Positions 58,576-64,000 of a stretch of 64,000 nt of DNA are shown piece after piece (position 1 is the stretch's first letter; every line of letters begins with the position of its first letter). The stretch is from Nonomuraea africana (GTDB taxonomy: Bacteria; Actinomycetota; Actinomycetes; Streptosporangiales; Streptosporangiaceae), in contig NZ_JADBEF010000001.1 of assembly GCF_014873535.1 (NCBI RefSeq), positions 4,650,001-4,714,000 on the forward strand. The letters are read 5' to 3'. The position numbers and the translations under genes were made by a program. The notes under the pieces are model-generated. The model was given only the letters and a program-made list of their open reading frames with translations. It did not search any database and was not told the DNA's origin.

Positions 58576-59199
58576 ATGACCAGAAAGCCTCTTCAGCTCG
58601 CGGCGTTCGCCGTGCTCGCCGTCGCCGCCGTGCTCTTCTTCGTGCTCGGCAGGAGCGGCAGCCCCACCGACTCCTCAGCCGAGGCCGGCTTCGCCCGTGA
58701 CATGGGCAAGCACCACGCGCAGGCGGTCGAGATGTCGTTCATCGTGCGCGACAGGACGACCTCGCCCGACATCAAGAACCTCAGCGAGGACATCATCGTC
58801 ACCCAGACCGCGCAGCGCGGCATGTTCATGGGGTGGCTGCAGCAGTGGGGGCTCAACCAGGCGAGCGAGCGGCCCGAGATGGCCTGGATGGTCGGTCACG
58901 CGGGCCACGGCGGCACGCAGGACAAGCCCGAACCGATGCCGGGCGTGGCGAGCGACGAGGAGCTGGCCAAACTCAGGAGCCTGAACGGCAAGCAGGCCGA
59001 GGTCTACTACCTGCAGCTGATGATCCGCCACCACGAGGGCGGCGTCGACATGTCCAAGGGACTGCTCGAGCTGACCGACCGCGCCGAGGTGCGGGGCCTG
59101 GCCCAGCAGATCGTCAACAGCCAGACCAGCGAGATCAAGCTGATGGCCGACCTGCTGGCCAAACGCGGCGCGGTGGCGCTGCCCTCGATTCTCAAGTAG
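58576..59199 (+). CDS. DUF305 family exported protein
   Basis: A 207-residue protein with a signal/anchor helix at 8-26 (LAAFAVLAVAAVLFFVLG). Two ferritin-like helical segments carry the family His pairs: DMGKHHAQAVEMS and LQLMIRHHEGGVDMS, with Met residues beside them. Some DUF305 proteins (CopM in cyanobacteria) bind copper through these His/Met sets. The protein is therefore a candidate periplasmic-side copper binder. It is divergent from the DUF3105 gene and 14 nt upstream of the DUF3467 gene, likely one transcript. Confidence 0.9.
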   Translation: MTRKPLQLAAFAVLAVAAVLFFVLGRSGSPTDSSAEAGFARDMGKHHAQAVEMSFIVRDRTTSPDIKNLSEDIIVTQTAQRGMFMGWLQQWGLNQASERPEMAWMVGHAGHGGTQDKPEPMPGVASDEELAKLRSLNGKQAEVYYLQLMIRHHEGGVDMSKGLLELTDRAEVRGLAQQIVNSQTSEIKLMADLLAKRGAVALPSILK

Positions 59200-59213
59200 G
59201 GGACGATGGCCGC

Positions 59214-59507
59214 ATGGAAGAGCCCGAAAGCCGCCTGGAGGTCAGCATCACGCCGGAGGTCGAGGCGGGACAGTACGCCAACTTCGCCTCGGTGTGGCAC
59301 ACCCGCGACGGGTTCGTGCTCGACTTCGCGGTGATCACCCGCCCTCCGCAGCTGACCGAGGAGCCGGGGTCGGGGCAGGCGATCGTGCATGTCCCGACCA
59401 GGATCGTCAGCCGCGTCCGGATTCCGCCGAGCCAGGTCTTCGAGTTGATGAAGGCCCTGGAGCAGCAGCTGTCGGCCTACGAGAAGGAGATCGGCGGCTC
59501 GCCCTGA
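59214..59507 (+). CDS. DUF3467 family small protein
   Basis: A 97-residue soluble protein. The characteristic core EAGQYANFASVWHTRDGFVLDFAVI and VSRVRIPPSQVFELMKALEQQLSAYEKEIG defines DUF3467, a beta-strand and helix fold conserved widely in bacteria without known function. The ATG at 59214 lies 14 nt after the DUF305 stop. The 3' end overlaps the convergent threonine aldolase-family gene by 31 bp. Confidence 0.85.
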   Translation: MEEPESRLEVSITPEVEAGQYANFASVWHTRDGFVLDFAVITRPPQLTEEPGSGQAIVHVPTRIVSRVRIPPSQVFELMKALEQQLSAYEKEIGGSP

Positions 59508-60547
59508 AGCTCCTCGGCGACCGCGGCGGCGAAGGCGTCGACGTCGGCCTCGGTGGTGTCGAAGGCGCACATCCAGCGCACCTCGCCGATGGCCGCGTTC
59601 CAGGTGTAGAAGCGGAAGCGCTTCTGCAGCCGCTCGGTGACGTCCTTGGGCAGGCGCACGAAGACCGCGTTGGCCTGCGCCTCCCTCGACAGCTCCACCC
59701 CTGGGACGTCGCGGACGGCCGCGGCCAGCCGTGCACCCATGGCGTTGGCCTGCCGGGCGTTGCGCAGCCACAGGTCGCCGGAGAGCAGCGCCTCGAACTG
59801 CGCGGACACGAAGCGCATCTTCGACGACAGCTGCATGAACGTCTTGCGCAGGTAGTCGACGCCGGTGGCCGCCTCGGGGTTGAGCACGACGACCGCCTCG
59901 CCGTACAGCAGACCGATCTTGGTGCCGCCGAAGGAGAGCACGTCCACGCCCGCGTCGGTGGTCAGCGCGCGCAGCGGCACGTCCAGCGCGGCGGCGGCGT
60001 TGGTGAGCCTGGAGCCGTCGAGGTGGACGGTCATCCCGAGCCCGTGGGCGTGCTCGCAGATGGCCGCGATCTCGTCCGGCGTGTAGACGGTGCCGAGCTC
60101 GGTGGTGTTGGAGATCGAGACGACCTTGGGCTGGGCCCGGTGGACGTCGCCGAAGCCCCACGCCTGGGTGTCGATGAGCGCGGGGGTGAGCTTGCCGTCG
60201 GGCGTGGGCACGGTGAACAGCTTGATGCCGCCCACGACCTCGGGCGCGCCGCCCTCGTCGGTGTGGATGTGCGCGGTGTCGGCACAGACCACGGCCTCCC
60301 ACTGCTGGGTCATGGCGCGCAGCGAGACGACGTTGGCGGCGGTGCCGTTGAAGACCGGGTAGGTCTGGGCGCTGTCGCCGAAGTGGCGCTTGAACACGTC
60401 CTGCAGCGCCTCGGTGTAGACGTCCTCGCCGTAGGAGATCTGGTGTCCCTCGTTGGCCGTGACGATGGCCTGGAGGATCTCCGGGTGCACGCCCGCGTAG
60501 TTGTCGCTGGCGAACGCCTTGAGGGCGGGGTCGTGACGGGGAATCAC
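59477..60547 (-). CDS. Threonine aldolase family PLP enzyme
   Basis: A 356-residue fold-type I PLP enzyme of the low-specificity threonine aldolase/beta-eliminating lyase family. Features are FASDNYAGVHPEILQAIVTANEGHQISYGED, FNGTAANVVSLRAM for PLP phosphate, HLDGSRLTNAAAAL, and the Schiff-base Lys in LSFGGTKIGLLYGE. It splits beta-hydroxy amino acids to glycine and an aldehyde. The GTG start overlaps the stop of the SDR gene (GTGA). It is the third gene of the DUF6421-SDR-aldolase operon; the physiological substrate in that setting is unknown. Confidence 0.92.
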   Translation of the reverse strand: MIPRHDPALKAFASDNYAGVHPEILQAIVTANEGHQISYGEDVYTEALQDVFKRHFGDSAQTYPVFNGTAANVVSLRAMTQQWEAVVCADTAHIHTDEGGAPEVVGGIKLFTVPTPDGKLTPALIDTQAWGFGDVHRAQPKVVSISNTTELGTVYTPDEIAAICEHAHGLGMTVHLDGSRLTNAAAALDVPLRALTTDAGVDVLSFGGTKIGLLYGEAVVVLNPEAATGVDYLRKTFMQLSSKMRFVSAQFEALLSGDLWLRNARQANAMGARLAAAVRDVPGVELSREAQANAVFVRLPKDVTERLQKRFRFYTWNAAIGEVRWMCAFDTTEADVDAFAAAVAEELQGEPPISFS

Positions 60548-61173
60548 TGGGTGAGGTCCAATCGGATGCCGTTGATCTCGTTGGCGGGCCGGTCGTAGAG
60601 CCCGGCGATCGCCTCGGCGAGGGAGTCGACGTGGGTGAACCCGGCGAACCTCGCGTCCGGCTTGGCGGCCTTCATCGCGTCGTTCAGCAGGGCCTTGACC
60701 ACCAGGATGGTCGCCGCGGAGCCGGTCTCCTTCAGCGCGTCGGCCAGCGACAGCGTCCACGCCTCCGAGGCCGCCTTGGCGGCGGCGTAGCAGGCGCCGC
60801 CCGCGGTCGGCCGCTCGGCCGCCTTGGCCGACACGATCACGAACCGGCCGTTGCCGGACTTCCTGAGCAGCGGCTCGAAGGCCAGCGACACGTGCTGGAG
60901 CGTGCGGATCAGCAGGTCGTGCAGGACGGTCCAGTCGTCGAGGTCGGTGTCGGCGAAGGTCTTGCCGCCACGCCAGCCGCCGACCAGGTGCACCACCCCG
61001 TCGACGCGGCCGTGCTCGCGCTCGATCCGCCCGGCCAGCTCCTGGACGGCAGCGCGGTCGAGCAGGTCGACGTCGTCCTTGTCCACGCCGATGACCGTGT
61101 GACCATTCTTGGTGAAGTGCGTGGCGACGGCCTGCCCTGTCGGCCCGGCCGCACCCGTAATCAGAATGATCAT
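60544..61173 (-). CDS. Short-chain dehydrogenase/reductase
   Basis: A 209-residue SDR. The nucleotide loop is TGAAGPTGQAVA, an acidic residue after strand 2 (GVDKDDVDL) suggests NAD(H), and the catalytic residues are Ser in VIVSAKAAE and the YxxxK motif in ACYAAAKAASE. The VVHLVGGWRGGKTFADTD loop is specific to this subgroup. The ATG overlaps the DUF6421 stop by 4 nt and the stop overlaps the aldolase start, so all three genes are translationally coupled. The substrate is unknown. Confidence 0.92.
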   Translation of the reverse strand: MIILITGAAGPTGQAVATHFTKNGHTVIGVDKDDVDLLDRAAVQELAGRIEREHGRVDGVVHLVGGWRGGKTFADTDLDDWTVLHDLLIRTLQHVSLAFEPLLRKSGNGRFVIVSAKAAERPTAGGACYAAAKAASEAWTLSLADALKETGSAATILVVKALLNDAMKAAKPDARFAGFTHVDSLAEAIAGLYDRPANEINGIRLDLTQ

Positions 61174-63209
61174 GCTCGGATCCCCTTCGTGGACTCGACG
61201 ACGTCACCGAGCTTACGGCGCAGCGCCTCGTAGAACATGCTCAGGGGGAACTCGTCGGGCAGGACGGCGTCGACCATGGCCTTCTGCTCCTCGGGCAGCT
61301 GACCGCTCTTCCACGCCGACCGCGGGTGCGGCTCGACGTAGGTGGTGACCAGCTCGTACGCGGCGATCCAGTGCGCCAGCTTGGCGCGGTCGATGCTGTC
61401 GCGGTAGAGCTTCTCCACCTCGCCGCGCAGGTCGGCCACGCCACCCGCGACGCGGTTCCAGTCGATCGACAGCCTGTTGTCCGTCCACCTGATGATGTCG
61501 TTGCGGTGCAGGTAGGCGAAGAGCAGCTGCCCGCCGAGCCCGTCGTAGTTGCGCACCCGGTCGCCGGTGATCGGGAAGCGGAAGAGCCGGTCGAACAGGA
61601 TCGCGACCTGCACGTAGCGGGCGTGCGGCACCCCCGCGGCCTCCAGCTTCACCGCCTCGCCGAAGGCGGTCAGGTCGCAGCGCAGCTCCTCCAGCGAGTA
61701 CAGCCAGTACGGCATGCGCTGCTTGATCATGAAGGGGTCGAACGGCAGGTCGCCGTGGCTGTGCGTGCGGTCGTGGATGAGGTCCCACATGACGAAGGTG
61801 TCCTGGGCCAGCTCCTGCGACTCCAGCAGCCTGGCCGCGTCCGGCGGCAGGTCGAGCTTGAGCGTCTGCGCGGCGGCGCTGCTCACCCTGCGGAAGCGCG
61901 CGGCCTCCCTGTCGGCGAAGATGCCGCCCCAGGTGAAGCGCTCGGGCGCCTGCCTGACCGCGACCGTCTCGGGGAACAGGACGGCGGAGAAGGTGTCGTA
62001 GCCGGAGGTGAAGTCCTCGAAGGCGATGGGCACGAACAGCGGGTTGTCGTAGCCGTTCGCCTCGAGCTCGGCCAGCCAGTCCGGCCAGATCGTGCGGATC
62101 CAGACCGCTTCGAGGTTGCGGTTGGGGTTGCCGTTCTGGGTGTACATCGGGAACACCACGAGGTGCTCCAGGCCGTCGACGCGCTGGGTGTCGGGGTGGA
62201 ACAGGTCGAGCGAGTCGAGGAAGTCGGGCACGCCGAGGCCCTGCTCGAGCCACTTGGCGAGGTCGGCCTGGACGGCCCGCAGGTAGGCCGCGTCGTGCGG
62301 GAAGTAGCCCGACAGCTTGCCCACGAGGTCGGAGACGTAGCCGACGAGCGCGGCGCCCGCCTCCTTCTCCACCGGGATGGAGCCGTCCTTGACCTGGAGC
62401 GGGCGCAACTCCTCCACGACGGACTTGAGCTGCGTGAACAGCTCGGCCTTGGCGCTGTCCCGCGCCCCGGCCGAGCGAGCGGGGGACGGCACGCGGGCCG
62501 CCCACGTCACGACGTTGCCCCACAGGGTGCGGTGGTCGTAGTCGTCGATGGAGTCGTCGCCGAACAGGTCGGAGTCGGCGAACGCCACGACCTTGCCCTT
62601 GCCGTACTCGACGGCGACGGCCAGCGGCGCGCCCGCGGGGTCGGCGGTCGCGGAGGTGGTGAACAACACGGTGGCGTCCTGACCCGCGGTCAGCACGCCC
62701 GAGCGGTAGAAGCACGCGTTCTCGACGCCTGCGAGGAGACCGCCGCCGGCCGGGGTGCCGAGGACCCAGGTGGCCACGCCACGGTGGGAGTTGCCGGGGT
62801 CGCGCACGGTGGTGTGGGTCACGCCGATGCCGAACCGGGCGAGCAGGTCGGCCAGGTTGTTGCCGTACTTGTCCTGCTCCTCCTCGGCCAGCACGATCAA
62901 TCCGCCGCCGTTGGTCACGAAGGACTGGATGGCGTCCAGCTCCTCGGGGCTGAAGACCGGGCTGCCCTGGCCCGTGGTGCGCTCCCAGCGCTGCTGCGAC
63001 GGGTGGGCGATCACCAGGACGTCCTGCCCGGGCAGCGACTCCAGCCCGCCGGAGGTCACCTGATGCCCCAGGCGGCGCAGCAGGTCGGCCGCGCGCGCGT
63101 AGCTGTTGTCGTCGGGATGGGCGGGGTTCATCGCCTCGGCGGTCTCACGCCTGATCGTCCACGACTCGCTGTGCCCCTCGTCGAACAGCACCCTGGGGAA
63201 CGTTCGCAT
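61170..63209 (-). CDS. DUF6421 family protein with N-terminal GATase-like domain
   Basis: A 679-residue soluble protein. Residues 1-240 look like a DUF4350/GATase-type flavodoxin fold (RVLFDEGHSESWTIRRETAE, DVLVIAHPSQQRWE, FVTNGGGLIVLAEEEQDKYGNNL, VVAFADSDLFGDDSIDDYDH). Residues 255-675 match DUF6421, with conserved FPMYTQNGNPNRNLEAVWIR, WGGIFADREAARFRRVS, FVMWDLIHDRTHSHGDLPFD (a clustered His-Asp-His site, possibly metal-binding) and DWNRVAGGVADL. It is the first gene of the operon. The ATG at 63209 follows AGGAGA. An AT-rich stretch (63225-63260) upstream should be its promoter. No catalytic role has been assigned. Confidence 0.85.
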   Translation of the reverse strand: MRTFPRVLFDEGHSESWTIRRETAEAMNPAHPDDNSYARAADLLRRLGHQVTSGGLESLPGQDVLVIAHPSQQRWERTTGQGSPVFSPEELDAIQSFVTNGGGLIVLAEEEQDKYGNNLADLLARFGIGVTHTTVRDPGNSHRGVATWVLGTPAGGGLLAGVENACFYRSGVLTAGQDATVLFTTSATADPAGAPLAVAVEYGKGKVVAFADSDLFGDDSIDDYDHRTLWGNVVTWAARVPSPARSAGARDSAKAELFTQLKSVVEELRPLQVKDGSIPVEKEAGAALVGYVSDLVGKLSGYFPHDAAYLRAVQADLAKWLEQGLGVPDFLDSLDLFHPDTQRVDGLEHLVVFPMYTQNGNPNRNLEAVWIRTIWPDWLAELEANGYDNPLFVPIAFEDFTSGYDTFSAVLFPETVAVRQAPERFTWGGIFADREAARFRRVSSAAAQTLKLDLPPDAARLLESQELAQDTFVMWDLIHDRTHSHGDLPFDPFMIKQRMPYWLYSLEELRCDLTAFGEAVKLEAAGVPHARYVQVAILFDRLFRFPITGDRVRNYDGLGGQLLFAYLHRNDIIRWTDNRLSIDWNRVAGGVADLRGEVEKLYRDSIDRAKLAHWIAAYELVTTYVEPHPRSAWKSGQLPEEQKAMVDAVLPDEFPLSMFYEALRRKLGDVVESTKGIRA

Positions 63210-63374
63210 GAAAATCTCCTGGAATAGAAGCCATCTAACGAAAAATATACACACAGAACGGGCATGCACCGCCATACCCTCCCGAATCGCGAGACAGCCC
63301 TCCTCCTGCGGAGGGAGAGCGGGTCGGCCCATGGACGGACGACCCGCGGACCGCGACTGCCTAGCGTGCCTGGC

Positions 63375-64000
63375 ATGCTCAACAACCAGGTCACCTTCCG
63401 CAGAGTCGGATCGGGCGCGCTGCTCGTCGTCGCCCCCCTGTTCCAGGCGATCGCCGTCGTCGTCGACCCGGGCACGTGGGGAGACGACAGGGAGGCGGTC
63501 AGCTTCGGCGTCAATCCCACACTCGCCCAGATCCAGTCGGCGCTCTACCACTGGAGCTGGCTGCTGATGGCGGTGGCCGCGCTCGGCCTCGCGCACCTCA
63601 CCAGGCAGCGGTGCACCAGGCTGGGACACGTGTCCGCCGCCCTGACCGTGGTGGGGTACAGCTCGCTGTCCGGCATGCTGATCATCGATCCGGTGGAGTG
63701 GTGGCTGGGCAGGCACTACCCGCCCGAGCGGGCCCAGCAGATCATGGACGAGATGCTGGACCTGCCGATCACGGTCGGCGCGTTCCAGCTGCCGTGGATG
63801 TTCCTCGGACTCGTCGGGCTCCCGCTGCTGACCGTGGCGGTGTGGCGGACCGGGTTCGTCGGGTGGTGGGTGCCGCTCGTGGTGACGGCCGGGTACCTGG
63901 GATCGTTCGCGGTGCCGTACGGGCCGCTGATCGTGCCGTTCTGGTCAGTCCCCGTGGTGGCGCTCGGCTGGGTCGGGGTGAAGATCCTCAGGATGGGCGA
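63375..64000 (+). CDS. Membrane protein, incomplete at the window edge
   Basis: An open frame begins at the ATG at 63375 and continues without a stop to the end of the window (208 residues seen). It has about six hydrophobic segments (LLVVAPLFQAIAVVV, WSWLLMAVAALGLAHL, LTVVGYSSLSGMLII, FLGLVGLPLLTVAVW, WWVPLVVTAGYLGSFAV, FWSVPVVALGWVGVKIL) and a loop with a conserved-looking EWWLGRHYPPERAQQI. The family is not recognised with certainty. It is divergent from the DUF6421 operon. Confidence 0.75.
   Translation, partial: MLNNQVTFRRVGSGALLVVAPLFQAIAVVVDPGTWGDDREAVSFGVNPTLAQIQSALYHWSWLLMAVAALGLAHLTRQRCTRLGHVSAALTVVGYSSLSGMLIIDPVEWWLGRHYPPERAQQIMDEMLDLPITVGAFQLPWMFLGLVGLPLLTVAVWRTGFVGWWVPLVVTAGYLGSFAVPYGPLIVPFWSVPVVALGWVGVKILRMG

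Overview
This is a chromosomal window from a high-GC Gram-positive actinomycete, most likely of the order Streptosporangiales (Nonomuraea, Microbispora or Sphaerisporangium type). Supporting signs are very high GC3, many GTG/TTG starts, a SARP regulator, a PucR regulator, an F420-linked reductase, a bifunctional GlnE next to a GlnA2-type glutamine synthetase, and a GlnR-type box. No rRNA, tRNA, CRISPR array or replication origin was seen. The last gene runs off the right edge.

Layout. 0-0.6 kb: a decayed tyrosine recombinase. 0.7-6.2 kb: acetyltransferase, PASTA-like secreted protein, membrane protein, glnE. 6.2-10.8 kb: HXXEE membrane protein behind a perfect palindrome, GATase, a frameshifted alpha/beta hydrolase, hotdog protein, Tat-exported serine hydrolase. 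10.8-15.3 kb: accessory island between glnE and glnA, with a TnpB transposon, a TPR/membrane protein and a lower-GC polymorphic toxin. 15.3-24.8 kb: glnA, EF-hand protein, terpene synthase, expansin, ArsR-like/MFS pair, a SARP-receiver fusion regulator, nadE. 24.7-29 kb: a translationally coupled four-gene envelope operon (beta-helix protein, cupredoxin lipoprotein, polytopic protein, TetR) and a SARP remnant. 29-32.5 kb: TetR and two MFS exporters. 32.6-37.4 kb: panB, dehydratase with ArsR, trans-sulfuration enzyme divergent from a MocR regulator. 37.5-40.8 kb: ABC transporter with its own two-component system. 40.9-45.7 kb: F420 reductase, LysR, cyclase, map, ATPase-only kinase-like protein. 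45.8-48.4 kb: CopC and CopD-CtaG. 48.4-50 kb: an XRE-TPR receptor divergent from a 43-residue secreted peptide. 50-55.4 kb: PucR, molybdenum hydroxylase large subunit, EF-hand protein, purine permease. 55.4-59.5 kb: Excalibur protein, ald, DUF3105, DUF305, DUF3467. 59.5-63.2 kb: DUF6421-SDR-threonine aldolase operon. 63.4-64 kb: partial membrane protein.

Themes. Nitrogen metabolism (glnE, glnA with GlnR box, ald, nadE, purine catabolism), copper-linked envelope functions (CopC, CopD-CtaG, cupredoxin, DUF305) and calcium-binding proteins (two EF-hand proteins, one Excalibur) recur. The best candidates for something undescribed are the XRE-TPR/peptide pair, which looks like an RRNPP-type quorum-sensing cassette in an actinomycete, the beta-helix/cupredoxin operon, the SARP-receiver-HTH fusion, and the toxin with perfect 39-bp tandem repeats and no visible immunity gene.
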